Shown here: piece after piece, positions 35,921 through 46,981 of the stretch
Position numbering within the stretch: position 1 is the first letter of the stretch
Layout: every line of letters starts with the position of its first letter
Source: CAZQVN01 sp964596775
Lineage (GTDB): Bacteria > Eisenbacteria > RBG-16-71-46 > JABDJR01 > JAWXBZ01
Length of the DNA: 64,000 nt
Assembly: GCA_964596775.1 (NCBI GenBank)
Contig: CAZQVN010000005.1
Coordinates: forward strand, 62,001 to 126,000
Direction of reading: 5' to 3'
Notes under the pieces: model-generated
Told to the model about the DNA's origin: nothing
What the model saw: the letters and a program-made list of their open reading frames with translations, nothing else
Databases searched by the model: none
Position numbers and translations under genes: made by a program

Positions 35921-36187
35921 ATGTGCAGGAACATCAAGACTCTGTTCAACTTCGATCCGCCGGCAACGGAGGATGAGGTGCGCGCCTCCGCGCTGCAGTT
36001 CGTGAGGAAGCTCTCCGGCTTCACGAAGCCGTCGCAGGCCAACGAGGCGGCATTCGATGCGGCCGTGGACGACGTGACCCGCGCCGCGCGGGCGCTCCTC
36101 GACGCCCTGGAAACGAAGGCGCCGCCCCGCGATCGCGACGTCGAGCTGGCAAAGGCCCGCGAACGAAACCGGAAGCGCTTCGGGTAG
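35921..36187 (+). CDS. DUF2277 family protein
   Basis: This small, 88-residue cytosolic protein matches the DUF2277 family along its full length: it opens MCRNIKTLFNFDPPATEDEV, then LQFVRKLSGFTKPSQANEAA, and ends with a basic helix containing PPRDRDVELAKARERNRKRF. The function of the family is unknown. The ATG at 35921 gives the conserved MCRNI start; a TTG two codons earlier is also possible. The stop lies 13 bases from the stop of the convergent DUF255 gene. Confidence 0.85.
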   Translation: MCRNIKTLFNFDPPATEDEVRASALQFVRKLSGFTKPSQANEAAFDAAVDDVTRAARALLDALETKAPPRDRDVELAKARERNRKRFG

Positions 36188-36200
36188 GGGAAACCCGACC

Positions 36201-38474
<2,274 letters not shown>

Positions 38475-38475
38475 C

Positions 38476-38844
38476 CTACTCCCAGCCCAGTTCCGCGATC
38501 CGGTCCTCGTCGATTCCGAAGTAATGCGCCACCTCGTGGACGATGGTGTGCTGGATCTCGTCGAACAGTTCCCGCCGCGAGGAGCAGATCGCTTCCAGCG
38601 GCTCCTGGAACACGGTGATCCGGTCCGGCAGCCAGGCCGGGCCCTGGCTGTCCCGCTCGGTCAGCGGAACACCCTCATAATACCCGAGCAGGTCGAAAGG
38701 GGACTCGAGCCCCTCCGCCATCTGGATTTCCATCGAGGGAAAGTCCTCGACGATGATTTCGACGTTGTCGAGTCGGGACAGGAACTCCTCGGGAAGCGCG
38801 TTGACCGCCTCCGCGACGAGTTTCTCAAACGCTCGTCGTGTCAT
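38476..38844 (-). CDS. Minimal zincin metallopeptidase family protein (DUF1025 type)
   Basis: The 122-residue protein matches the small metallopeptidase family with a HEXXH-type site: HTIVHEVAHYFGIDEDRI. The N-terminal half has LPEEFLSRLDNVEIIVEDFP and a LLGYYEGVPLTERD segment, followed by LPDRITVFQEPLE; all are family hallmarks. No signal peptide is present, so it acts in the cytosol; the substrate is unknown. Its 3' end has been copied twice downstream (see the repeat entry). The next gene starts one base after its stop. Confidence 0.88.
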   Translation of the reverse strand: MTRRAFEKLVAEAVNALPEEFLSRLDNVEIIVEDFPSMEIQMAEGLESPFDLLGYYEGVPLTERDSQGPAWLPDRITVFQEPLEAICSSRRELFDEIQHTIVHEVAHYFGIDEDRIAELGWE

Positions 38845-39007
38845 GATTCTCCGCTGTTGCGCGCCGCTTGACCCTCATTCCACCCGTCCCCATACTGACG
38901 ACTCTATTGACTCCCGGCCCCAAGCTCAAGGGCCGGACCTCGGCCACTGAGCGCACGGTCCGGCCCGGCCGGTGCTCGCGCCCCGACGCAACCCAGGAGA
39001 TTCCGGA

Positions 39008-39967
39008 ATGAAGCCCACGTCCGCGCCCGAAGCCAGGCCGGCCCTGATCGTCCATGGCGGTGCCTGGGGCATCCCCGACGCCGAAGTCGACGCGCACATC
39101 GCCGGCGTCCGCAGGGCCGTGGAGGCCGGGTGGAGCCTGCTCGACGCCGGCGCCTCGTCCATGGACGCCGTCGAGGAAGCCGTCCGTGTGCTCGAGGACG
39201 ACCCCACGTTCGACGCGGCCACCGGTTCGCATCTCAACCGCGACGGCGAAGTCGAACTCGACGCCGGGATCATGAGCGGCATCGACCTGGCCGCCGGCGC
39301 CGTGGCCGCGGTCAAGCATCTCAAGAATCCGATCATGGCGGCCCGGCGGATCCTCGAGGTCGGGGATCACGTCCTGATGATCGGCGAAGGCGCCGAGCGT
39401 TACGCCGCGGAAAAGGGGATCCCGCTCTGCGCGAACGTCGAACTCCTCGTCCCCCGCGAACTCGCCCGGTTCGACGACCTGAAGAGCGGCCGCGTCCAGC
39501 TGTCCACCTCCGAGCCGTTCGCCAACCGTCATTTCGGCACCGTCGGGGCGGTGGCGCTGGACAAGGCCGGAAACATCACCGCGGGCACGTCCACGGGCGG
39601 GTCGCTGTACAAGCGCCCGGGCCGCGTCGGCGATTCGCCGCTCCCCGGCTGCGGCTACTACGCGGACAACGAAACGGCCGGCGTGTCCACGACCGGCTGG
39701 GGCGAATCGATCATCAAGGTGGCGCTCGCCCGCAAGGCGGCGGAACTTGTCGAGTCGGGCGCTGTGGGTCCCGAGGCCGCCGAGCGGGCCATCCGGCATC
39801 TCGGTGACAAAGTGGGAGGATGGGGAGGTCTGATTCTCATAGACCGGGCCGGATGGGTCGGTTTCGCGCACAACACGCCGCGCATGGCGTTTGCGTGGCG
39901 CACGTCGCAGATGAGCGGGCCCGAGGCCCGCATTCATGTGAATGGAAACTCCGAGGAGGAAGAATGA
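39008..39967 (+). CDS. Isoaspartyl peptidase/L-asparaginase (Ntn-hydrolase, plant type)
   Basis: The 319-residue enzyme hydrolyses L-asparagine or isoaspartyl dipeptides after self-cleavage. I chose ATG 39008, with CAGGAG upstream. The alpha part opens PALIVHGGAWGIP and includes LEDDPTFDAATGSHLNRDG. The autocleavage site is at FGTVGAVALD, where the threonine becomes the new N-terminal nucleophile, and GTSTGG follows in the substrate pocket. The spacing is normal for the family. The stop overlaps the start of the next gene (ATGA). No signal peptide is seen, so it should be cytosolic. Confidence 0.92.
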   Translation: MKPTSAPEARPALIVHGGAWGIPDAEVDAHIAGVRRAVEAGWSLLDAGASSMDAVEEAVRVLEDDPTFDAATGSHLNRDGEVELDAGIMSGIDLAAGAVAAVKHLKNPIMAARRILEVGDHVLMIGEGAERYAAEKGIPLCANVELLVPRELARFDDLKSGRVQLSTSEPFANRHFGTVGAVALDKAGNITAGTSTGGSLYKRPGRVGDSPLPGCGYYADNETAGVSTTGWGESIIKVALARKAAELVESGAVGPEAAERAIRHLGDKVGGWGGLILIDRAGWVGFAHNTPRMAFAWRTSQMSGPEARIHVNGNSEEEE

Positions 39968-40686
39968 TCTCGACCAGGACCACGACCCGATTCCCGGTGA
40001 TGGCCGCCCTGTTCGGCGCCCTGCTGGCCGTTGCACACCCCGCCGCCGCCGAACTTCCCGACTTCACCGCGCCGCTGCGCCAGGCCTCCGACAAGGGGGA
40101 GATCACGCTGGTCGAATCCCGGTCCGACGAGGTGATCCGCCTGAACCTCGACGAGGCGAAGAACCTCCAGATTGCCGCCCAGGACAAGCGGAAGCGCGCC
40201 GAAGGGCAGCAGTCGCTGGCCGGCACGCTCGTCGATGCCCACAAGAAGGACATCGAGTCGCTGAAGGCGCGTTTGAAGGTCGCCAAGGACCAGAAGAACG
40301 AAACGAACCGGCTCGACCTCGAACGCCGCATCAAGCTCGAGGAGTCCATCCAGAAGCTTCTCGAGCGGCAAAAGGAAATGCGCGACATCGAAAAGGACGT
40401 CGCCGAACTGGAGAAGGAGCATGCGAACTCCCTGATCCGCGTGTTCGAAAAGGAGCTGGAGCTGAACCAGAAGCAGCTGGACCAGGCCGTTCTCAAGAAC
40501 GACCCGAACGCGGGCTCCCAGCTCGACAAGCTCATGAAGGGGGCCCGGGAGATCCGCGACCAGGAGCGCCGCGTCCTCGAGGCCATCAAGGACGCGATGG
40601 AAAAGAAGGAGGAGATGTCCAAGAAGTCGAAGGAGCTTTTCGACAAGAGGATCCAGGTCTTCGAAGCCCGCCTCTACACGGAATAG
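39964..40686 (+). CDS. Secreted coiled-coil protein of unknown function
   Basis: The 240-residue product starts at ATG 39964, overlapping the asparaginase stop (ATGA), with GAGGAGGAAG upstream. A signal peptide (VMAALFGALLAVAHPAAA) is followed by a short neutral stretch, and almost all of the remainder is predicted long coiled coil rich in K, E and R (for example RLKVAKDQKNETNRLDLERR). It ends FEARLYTE. I recognise no family. It could be a periplasmic structural or scaffolding protein. Coupling to the peptidase gene is clear but the functional link is not. Confidence 0.6.
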   Translation: MISTRTTTRFPVMAALFGALLAVAHPAAAELPDFTAPLRQASDKGEITLVESRSDEVIRLNLDEAKNLQIAAQDKRKRAEGQQSLAGTLVDAHKKDIESLKARLKVAKDQKNETNRLDLERRIKLEESIQKLLERQKEMRDIEKDVAELEKEHANSLIRVFEKELELNQKQLDQAVLKNDPNAGSQLDKLMKGAREIRDQERRVLEAIKDAMEKKEEMSKKSKELFDKRIQVFEARLYTE

Positions 40687-40702
40687 GTCAGTCCCCGGAA
40701 GA

Positions 40703-41545
40703 TCAGTCCCCGGTCCGGCGCAGCCTCAGGGCTGCCCGGACCTCCTCGAAGGACCCGAGCAGCGTGAACAGCGCCGCTCCCGCCAGCCCCACCCGGAAGG
40801 CCGGCCACCACGGCTGCATGACCCGCGGCGCCAGCGACATCCAGGCCGGATGGATCGTCGGCATCCCAAGCCGCGCCGCCCACTCGAGGGGGTCGCCGCG
40901 GAGCGGGTCCGGCCCGGCGATCACCGTCACCAGGAACACGCACCAGAAGATCCCGGTGGCCGCCCGGACGAGATACCAGGGCCATCCGCGCTCCTCCACG
41001 ATCCACCAGAGCGAAAGCCCCGCCTCCGCACCCAGGAGGAGAAGCAGGGGCGTGACGTGGATGAGCGCCGGCTTTCCGATCAGCGGGATGTACACCCACC
41101 CGTGCTCTGCGGCCAGGGGAACCGGCAGGTAGCGGAGAACCGGCATGGCGGCCGCCAGGAACACCGCGGCGGCCGCGAGCGCGCACACGGCATCCGGAAG
41201 GTCGCGGCGACCGGCGGCGTCCCGCTTCAACCGGCCGAGGATCCGGACGGCGGCAAGCACCACCACCGCGATCAGCCCGAGGGCGGCCGCGGCGGACACG
41301 AGCGTCACGGCCAGCGCGAGCAGCGGCGCCGGGCTGACCGGCGACCGCGGCACCTGCGCCACGCGGAACGCCGCGGCCCCGGCCAGCAGCGAGGTCGCGA
41401 CCACCCAGGCCAGCGCGCCGAGCACTAGGCGCCGGCAGGCCGGCCGGTACGCCGGCGGCGGAAGGAGGGCGGACCACCGGCCGTCCGACCGGGTATCCGG
41501 CCGCGCATCCAACCGGGCGTCATGGAAATTTTTCTTCAGGCTCAT
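40703..41545 (-). CDS. Integral membrane protein of unknown function
   Basis: The 280-residue product has about six hydrophobic segments (such as LVLGALAWVVATSLLAGAAA and LLALAVTLVSAAAALGLIAV), an N-terminal basic cytoplasmic tail and a basic C-terminus (ALRLRRTGD). A loop with LAAEHGWVYIPLIGKPALIH is the most distinctive feature. I do not recognise the family. The stop codon region is followed by a 15-base duplication (GGGGACTGA repeated) that recreates a second in-frame stop. It is convergent with the coiled-coil gene. Confidence 0.55.
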   Translation of the reverse strand: MSLKKNFHDARLDARPDTRSDGRWSALLPPPAYRPACRRLVLGALAWVVATSLLAGAAAFRVAQVPRSPVSPAPLLALAVTLVSAAAALGLIAVVVLAAVRILGRLKRDAAGRRDLPDAVCALAAAAVFLAAAMPVLRYLPVPLAAEHGWVYIPLIGKPALIHVTPLLLLLGAEAGLSLWWIVEERGWPWYLVRAATGIFWCVFLVTVIAGPDPLRGDPLEWAARLGMPTIHPAWMSLAPRVMQPWWPAFRVGLAGAALFTLLGSFEEVRAALRLRRTGD

Positions 41546-41679
41546 CGGTGATCACTGTAATCGGCCGGGGCTTCCTTTGACTACCTGCGTCCCCGCTCAC
41601 CGCCCGCTCTCCTTGACGAATTCCGGAAACGTGGCCACAATGCCCCCGCCACAACCATAACGGACCCGGGAGAGAAGAC

Positions 41680-43431
41680 TTGGCACGAAAGCGATCGGAC
41701 GAGCAGCTGGCTCTCCTGAATTTTGATGACGACGCCGCCGACAACGCGGCGCCGGCCGATGAATCCGTTCACGAAGACACCCCCCCGAAGGAGTCGGAAA
41801 CCATCGTATCCAACGGCAAGAGCGGCGGGTCCCGCGGCGGCGGCAAGGCTGCCGGAGGCGCCGGAAAGAAAGCCGGTGCCTCGCGGGCCACGGCCTCCAG
41901 CATGGCCCAGAAGCAGCGCGAGATCTCGGTCAGCGAGTTCTTCTCCAAGAACCGCCATCTCCTGGGTTTCGACAACCCCTCGAAGGCGCTGCTGACCACG
42001 ATCAAGGAAGCCGTCGACAATTCCCTGGACGCCTGCGAGGAAGCGGGAATCCTTCCCGACATCGTCGTCGAGATCATCGAGCTGACGGAAACACGCTACC
42101 GCGTGGCCGTGCAGGACAACGGCCCGGGCATCGTCCGCCAGCAGGTGCCCAAGGTGTTCGGCAGCCTCCTCTACGGATCCAAGTTCCACCGGCTCCGCCA
42201 GTCCCGCGGCCAGCAGGGGATCGGCATCTCCGCCGCCGGCATGTACGGCCAGCTGACCACCGGCAAGCCGATCGTCATCACCAGCCGCCCGGGAAAAAAG
42301 AAGGCGGCGCACCACTTCGAGATCCAGATCGACACGATGAAAAACGCCCCGGTGGTGAACGTGGACCGCGAGGTGGAGTGGGACGCGGAGCAGGGAACCC
42401 GCGTGGAGCTCGAACTCGAGGCCACCTACAAGCGCGGCAAGCGCACCGTCGACGGCTACATCGAGCAGACCGCGCTGGCCAACCCCCACGCCCGGTTCAC
42501 CTACCGTCCGCCGAAGGATCCGGAGGTTGTCTACGAGCGGGCCACCGAAGAGCTGCCGAAGGAGCCGCTGGAGATCAAGCCGCACCCTCACGGCATCGAA
42601 CTCGGCGTCCTCATGCGGATGCTCAAGGACACGAAGGCGAAGAACCTCAAGTCGTTCCTGACCACCGAGTTTTCGCGGGTCAGCCCGAAGTCCGCGGAGG
42701 AGATCTGCAAGACGGCGAAGATCGGCCTGTCCACCTCGCCGTCGAAGGTCCACCGCGACTCCGCGGAGTCGCTGTACAAGTCGATCAACGCCACGAAGCT
42801 CATGGCGCCCCCCACGAACTGCCTGTCGCCCATCGGCGACCTCCAGCTCGTGTCGGGCCTCAAGGTCCAGTTCCAGGCCGATTTCTACACCGCGGTCAGC
42901 CGGTCGCCGCAGGTGTACCGCGGCAACCCGTTCCTGATCGAGGTGGCGCTGGCCTACGGCGTCAAGGACAAGCCGGCCGACGAGCAGGCCGAACTGTTCC
43001 GCTTCGCGAACCGCGTGCCGCTGCTCTACCAGCAGTCGGCCTGCGCCGTCACGAAGTCGGTCCTGGCCACCTCGTGGAAGTCGTACGGCATGCAGCAGTC
43101 GAAGGGCGCGCTGCCGGTCGGGCCGATGGTGATCATGGTCCACATCGCGTCGGCCTGGGTGCCGTTCACCTCCGAAAGCAAGGAGGCGATCGCCCACTAC
43201 CCGGAGATCGTCAAGGAAACGAAACTGGCCATCCAGGAGTGCGGCCGCCGGCTCGGCATCTACATCCGCCGCGGCCAGCGGCAGGCCGACGAACTGAAGA
43301 AGCGTTCGTACATCGAGAAATACATCCCGCACATCGGGATCGCGCTCAAGGAGATCCTCGATCTCTCCGACGCGCAGGAAAAGAAGGTCGTCGAAACGCT
43401 GAAAGATACGCTCGAGCGGAGCCGCACGTGA
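41680..43431 (+). CDS. top6B: DNA topoisomerase VI subunit B
   Basis: The 583-residue ATPase subunit starts at TTG 41680, with GGGAGAG upstream. Residues 1-75 are an acidic then Gly/Ala/Lys-rich extension not usual in archaeal homologues. The GHKL ATPase follows: SEFFSKNRHLLGFDNPSKAL, N-box EAVDNSLDACEEAG, DNGPGI, and the lid motif GQQGIGISAAGMYGQ. After that come the H2TH and transducer domains (KSAEEICKTAKIGL, FQADFYTAVSRSPQ). The B subunit clamps DNA and hydrolyses ATP to drive the type IIB cut-and-pass reaction together with subunit A. The stop overlaps the next gene (GTGA). This enzyme is mainly archaeal and plant, so its presence in a bacterium is notable. Confidence 0.93.
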   Translation: MARKRSDEQLALLNFDDDAADNAAPADESVHEDTPPKESETIVSNGKSGGSRGGGKAAGGAGKKAGASRATASSMAQKQREISVSEFFSKNRHLLGFDNPSKALLTTIKEAVDNSLDACEEAGILPDIVVEIIELTETRYRVAVQDNGPGIVRQQVPKVFGSLLYGSKFHRLRQSRGQQGIGISAAGMYGQLTTGKPIVITSRPGKKKAAHHFEIQIDTMKNAPVVNVDREVEWDAEQGTRVELELEATYKRGKRTVDGYIEQTALANPHARFTYRPPKDPEVVYERATEELPKEPLEIKPHPHGIELGVLMRMLKDTKAKNLKSFLTTEFSRVSPKSAEEICKTAKIGLSTSPSKVHRDSAESLYKSINATKLMAPPTNCLSPIGDLQLVSGLKVQFQADFYTAVSRSPQVYRGNPFLIEVALAYGVKDKPADEQAELFRFANRVPLLYQQSACAVTKSVLATSWKSYGMQQSKGALPVGPMVIMVHIASAWVPFTSESKEAIAHYPEIVKETKLAIQECGRRLGIYIRRGQRQADELKKRSYIEKYIPHIGIALKEILDLSDAQEKKVVETLKDTLERSRT

Positions 43432-44069
43432 TCTACGATCTCTCCCCGGCGATCACCCCGGGGATGCCCGTCTGGCCCGGCGACGCGCCGTACACGCTCG
43501 ACTGGACGCTGCGGACGGCGGACGGCCATTCCGTCAACCTGTCGCGGGTCACCCTGTCGCCGCACACCGGCGCGCATGCCGATGCCTACCATCACTGCAG
43601 CGACGACGGCGTCACCATGGAAGCCATGCCGCTCGAGCCGTATCTCGGCCCGGCCCGTGTCGTGGACTGCCCGGGCGACGGCCCCATCGACCGGAAACGG
43701 CTCGAGGACGCAGGCTGGCGGGGCGCCCGGCGCCTCCTGCTCAAGACCCGGAAAGGCGCGCCGGCAGACCCGTATGCCGTGCCGTTCGCTCATCTCACGC
43801 CCGAGGCGGTGGAGCTGTTCCACGCGGACGGCGTGATCCTGGTCGGTCTCGACACGCCGTCCATGGACGACTTTCATTCGAAGACGCTCGACAGCCACCA
43901 CGCGCTGCGGGTCCGAAAAATTGCGAACCTCGAGAACCTCGACCTGTCGAGCGTTCCGGCCGGCGACTACGAGTTGATCGCGCTGCCGCTTCCGATCGCG
44001 GGGGCGTGCGGATCGCCGGTGCGGGCGGTTCTCAGAACGGCGGACGACGCCACGAGGAGTTTCCGATGA
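43428..44069 (+). CDS. Cyclase family protein (kynurenine formamidase-like) between the topoisomerase VI genes
   Basis: The 213-residue protein starts at GTG 43428 overlapping the top6B stop, and its own stop overlaps the top6A start (ATGA). It has the cyclase/KynB fold signatures: IYDLSPAITPGMPVWPGD at the N-terminus, SPHTGAHADAYHHC (the HxGxHxDxxxH metal site), then ILVGLDTPSMD and ELIALPLPIAGACGSPVRAV. The family includes kynurenine formamidases and isatin hydrolases, which bind Zn or Mn. No other tryptophan-degradation gene is nearby, so the substrate is open. The double overlap means it is made together with the topoisomerase. Confidence 0.85.
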   Translation: MIYDLSPAITPGMPVWPGDAPYTLDWTLRTADGHSVNLSRVTLSPHTGAHADAYHHCSDDGVTMEAMPLEPYLGPARVVDCPGDGPIDRKRLEDAGWRGARRLLLKTRKGAPADPYAVPFAHLTPEAVELFHADGVILVGLDTPSMDDFHSKTLDSHHALRVRKIANLENLDLSSVPAGDYELIALPLPIAGACGSPVRAVLRTADDATRSFR

Positions 44070-45157
44070 CGAAAACCAGGCCGGTCGTCAAGCAGATCGA
44101 CAGCGAGGCGGCAAGCGTCCACTCCGGCATCCTCAAGAAGCAGAAGCCGTCGATGAAGTTTCCGCTCCGCTCGCTGGCCAACGTGCGCTACACGCCGAAG
44201 AAGGGCTTCTTCGAGATGCGCGGCAAGCACAAGGAGCGCACGCTGACCGTCAACACGGTCAAGACGTTCGCCCAGACGCTGCGGATGATGGCGCTTTCCA
44301 AGGAGCTGATCAGGAACGACGACATCGCCACCAAGCGGGAGGCCTACTACGTCTCCAAGAACTGGGGCGACGCCCGCTTCCACGAGCAGCCGGAGTCGGA
44401 CACCGTCATGGACGACGTGGAAGCGCTGTTTTCGGTCAACCGCGAGCAGCTCGGCTTCATCCCGGAGGAAAAGGGGGGCGAGGTCGCCGGCCAACTCGTC
44501 GTCGTGGACAAGGATCGCGACACCGGCAAGGCCATCCGGATCGACTGCACGAAATTCGGCAGCGGCGCCTACTCGATCCCCATCACCGTCGAGGAACTCA
44601 AGTTCGAAACGACGGCCAAGTTCATCCTGGTGATCGAGACCGCCGGCATGTTCCAGCGCCTCGTCAAGCACAACTACTGGAAGCACGCGAACTGCATCCT
44701 CGTGTCGATGGGGGGCGTGCCCACCCGCGCCTGCCGCCGCTTCATCCGCCGCCTCGCCGATTTCAAGAAGATCCCGGTGTACGTGTTCGTCGACGGCGAC
44801 CCCTACGGGATCGCGAACATCTACCGCACCCTCAAGGTCGGGTCGGGCAGCGCCGCGCATCTCAACGAATTCTTCTGCGTGCCGCAGGCGCGCTTCCTCG
44901 GCATCACGCCGATGGACATCATCGACTACGACCTGCCCACGCACCCGCTCAAGGAAGTGGACATCAAGCGCGCCCGCGACGCCATCAAGAACGATCCGTT
45001 CATCCAGCACCACAAGGAGTGGAAGAAGGCCATGGAGAAGCTGCTGTCGATGGGCGTCCGCGCCGAGCAGCAGGCCCTGGCCAAGCACGGGTTGAATTAC
45101 GTGATCGACAACTATCTCCCCGAAAAGCTGAAGAACCCGGACAAGTTCCTGCCGTAG
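44066..45157 (+). CDS. top6A: DNA topoisomerase VI subunit A (Spo11-like)
   Basis: The 363-residue cutting subunit starts at ATG 44066, overlapping the cyclase stop. The winged-helix domain contains TKREAYYVSKNW; Tyr95 is the predicted nucleophile (Tyr94 is adjacent). The Toprim domain has the glutamate in VIETAGMF and the metal DxD in VFVDGDPYGI. The C-terminal segments LGITPMDIIDYDLPTHPLKE and KKAMEKLLSMGVRAEQQALA are typical of archaeal topoisomerase VI A. Length and motifs are complete. It ends 12 bases before the stop of a convergent gene. Confidence 0.94.
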   Translation: MTKTRPVVKQIDSEAASVHSGILKKQKPSMKFPLRSLANVRYTPKKGFFEMRGKHKERTLTVNTVKTFAQTLRMMALSKELIRNDDIATKREAYYVSKNWGDARFHEQPESDTVMDDVEALFSVNREQLGFIPEEKGGEVAGQLVVVDKDRDTGKAIRIDCTKFGSGAYSIPITVEELKFETTAKFILVIETAGMFQRLVKHNYWKHANCILVSMGGVPTRACRRFIRRLADFKKIPVYVFVDGDPYGIANIYRTLKVGSGSAAHLNEFFCVPQARFLGITPMDIIDYDLPTHPLKEVDIKRARDAIKNDPFIQHHKEWKKAMEKLLSMGVRAEQQALAKHGLNYVIDNYLPEKLKNPDKFLP

Positions 45158-45169
45158 GGTCGCGCCGGG

Positions 45170-45832
45170 CTACGGACCCGCGTCACCGGGGCACGAAAAC
45201 GTGGCATGGCTGAAGTACGTCGAGAGGATCGTGGCGTCGGCGAGGCTCACGAATCCGTCCTGGTTGATGTCGAAACAGAAGTCGTAAACCGATCCGCTGA
45301 TGAACGGCGTTGCCTTGACGACGTCGGAGAGGCCCACCTCGCACGATCCCGGCGGATCCCATGTCGGCGTGTCGGTGGCCCGCCGGGCGCTGGAATCATA
45401 GGCGTCCGGTGAGATCACCCCGCATTCCGCCAGGTGTATGCCGTCCGCATACACTTCCGCGGCGAAGGCGTCAGGTCCGGGAATCAGGGCCGGATTCATG
45501 CAGCCGCCTCCGGGAATCTGGAACGTGGCCACGCCCAGGGCATTCGCGGTCGCGGTGAAGACCCTCGGCCGCGGTCCGGGCGTCGACGCGCACCAGCACG
45601 CCCGGGTGTCGCCATAGGTGTTGAACCGGATCTCCACCACAGAGCCGGAAATCGGCCCGCAGACTCCGACCACGGTGACCTTGAACGCAAGAAAGGCATC
45701 CGGACTCAGAACAACCGACCGCGGGACGGTCGAGGAACCGGGGTCGGGAGGGCAGGGCCCGGCCGGGGCGGTTCCGGGAAACAGCGTCAGGGCGGCGAGC
45801 AGCAGGGGAAGGGGCAGGGAATTCCGGCGCAT
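45170..45832 (-). CDS. Secreted dockerin-like protein
   Basis: The 220-residue product starts at ATG 45832, with GAGGAG upstream, and has a signal peptide (LPLPLLLAALTLFPGTAPAG). The main domain is a Cys-containing beta-sandwich of unknown type (VVEIRFNTYGDTRACWC). The C-terminal 45 residues form a dockerin-like Ca-binding segment with FDINQDGFVSLADATILSTY, where the EF-like loop DINQDGFVSLAD is clear. One full loop is visible, not two, so strong cohesin binding is uncertain. Such single-loop domains are frequent at the ends of secreted proteins in uncultured lineages. Confidence 0.7.
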   Translation of the reverse strand: MRRNSLPLPLLLAALTLFPGTAPAGPCPPDPGSSTVPRSVVLSPDAFLAFKVTVVGVCGPISGSVVEIRFNTYGDTRACWCASTPGPRPRVFTATANALGVATFQIPGGGCMNPALIPGPDAFAAEVYADGIHLAECGVISPDAYDSSARRATDTPTWDPPGSCEVGLSDVVKATPFISGSVYDFCFDINQDGFVSLADATILSTYFSHATFSCPGDAGP

Positions 45833-45937
45833 GATGGTCTCCTCGGCTGGAGAGAGTCCATGGCCGTCGGGTGCCAGGAGGGGTGTCCCCCCTCCGGAGA
45901 AAAGTATAGTCCCGGTTTTAGAGGAAGACCACCCGGA

Positions 45938-46981
45938 TCAATCCTCGGCGCCGAGCCAGCCCCGGATCGTCTCCGCGATCGTCTCGGCCCCGGGAGGATC
46001 CAGGTTCGTGAGAACCACCAGGTCGTAGCCGCCGGGGTGGTCCCCTTCCAGCACGGCATTGCACCCGGGCGACCCCCCGGCCACCCCGATGCCCGGCGGC
46101 GGGCCGGCAGGGACTTTGCCTTCGCGCAGCGCCTGCATGAAGCGGAGCAGGTCTTCCGCCGTGGAGTACCCGCCGCCGGCGGCGCTTCCACGGCCGGGAA
46201 GGAGGTGCGTGTTCGGCGTCAGCGCGGCTTCGAGCGTTTCCTCTCCGCGCGTATAGCCGATCGCCGTGTTCGGGGGCAGGGAATCGAGCGCGGCGTGGCC
46301 GGTCCGCGGGCTCAGGCCCGCCGGTGCGTAAACGTGTTCGCGGATGTAGTCGTAGTAGTCCCGCCCGGAAACCCGCTCCACGACCAGGCCGAGAACCACG
46401 TACCCGGCATTGCAGTAACGGCGGTCCGTTCCGGGAGCGAACAGGGGCGGCTCCCCGGCAAACAGCGGCAGGAAGTCGCGGTTGTGTCGGAGGTCCATGC
46501 GCGTTCCGCCGGCCGGCGCGTCGAAAACGTCGCCGCCGAGGCCGGACTCGTGATCGAGGAGCTGACGGATCGTCACGCTCCGGGCCACCTCCCGATTCGG
46601 ATAGTCGGGGAGGATCGTCACCAGCGTGGTATCCAGGTTCAGCTTCCCGTCGGCAACCAGCTGCCGCACCGCGATCCACGTGAACAGCTTGTTGATGGAG
46701 CCGAGGTTGAACGCCGTGTCGACCCGGTTGGGCGTGCCGGCCTCCCGGTTCGAAAGTCCGGCCGTCCGGCTGATGACGATCTTCCCCTCCCGGGCCACCG
46801 CGATGACCCCGGAAAATTCACCGCGGGCCGCCAGGCTGTCCGCCAGCGCATCGATCCGGCCGCGGAGATCCTCCACCGTCGTCTGAGCCGCTGCGACCTT
46901 CGGCCCCGCAATGATCGCCGCGCAGGCGAGGAAAACCGCCGCGAGGAACGCACCATTCCATCGACGCATCTCCGCCCTCAT
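45938..46981 (-). CDS. Secreted serine hydrolase of the beta-lactamase/penicillin-binding class C family
   Basis: The 347-residue enzyme starts at ATG 46981, which overlaps the stop of the upstream gene (ATGA). A signal peptide (AAVFLACAAIIAGPKVAAA) precedes the hydrolase domain. The SxxK nucleophile motif is in LGSINKLFTW and the YxN motif in YCNAGYVVLG. The third motif, usually KTG or HxG, corresponds to DHPGGY near the C-terminus. It belongs to the beta-lactamase class C/EstB group, acting on peptides, esters or lactams in the periplasm. Antibiotic resistance cannot be claimed from sequence. Coupling to the deoxyhypusine synthase-like gene is odd, since that product is cytosolic. Confidence 0.85.
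   Translation of the reverse strand: MRAEMRRWNGAFLAAVFLACAAIIAGPKVAAAQTTVEDLRGRIDALADSLAARGEFSGVIAVAREGKIVISRTAGLSNREAGTPNRVDTAFNLGSINKLFTWIAVRQLVADGKLNLDTTLVTILPDYPNREVARSVTIRQLLDHESGLGGDVFDAPAGGTRMDLRHNRDFLPLFAGEPPLFAPGTDRRYCNAGYVVLGLVVERVSGRDYYDYIREHVYAPAGLSPRTGHAALDSLPPNTAIGYTRGEETLEAALTPNTHLLPGRGSAAGGGYSTAEDLLRFMQALREGKVPAGPPPGIGVAGGSPGCNAVLEGDHPGGYDLVVLTNLDPPGAETIAETIRGWLGAED

Noticed and set aside
43428..44069. Naming the cyclase gene kynB
   Set aside because: The fold and metal site fit, but no other tryptophan-catabolism gene is present and the family has several activities.
45938..46981. Antibiotic-resistance beta-lactamase
   Set aside because: Class C-like motifs also occur in esterases and peptidases, and the third motif is atypical.
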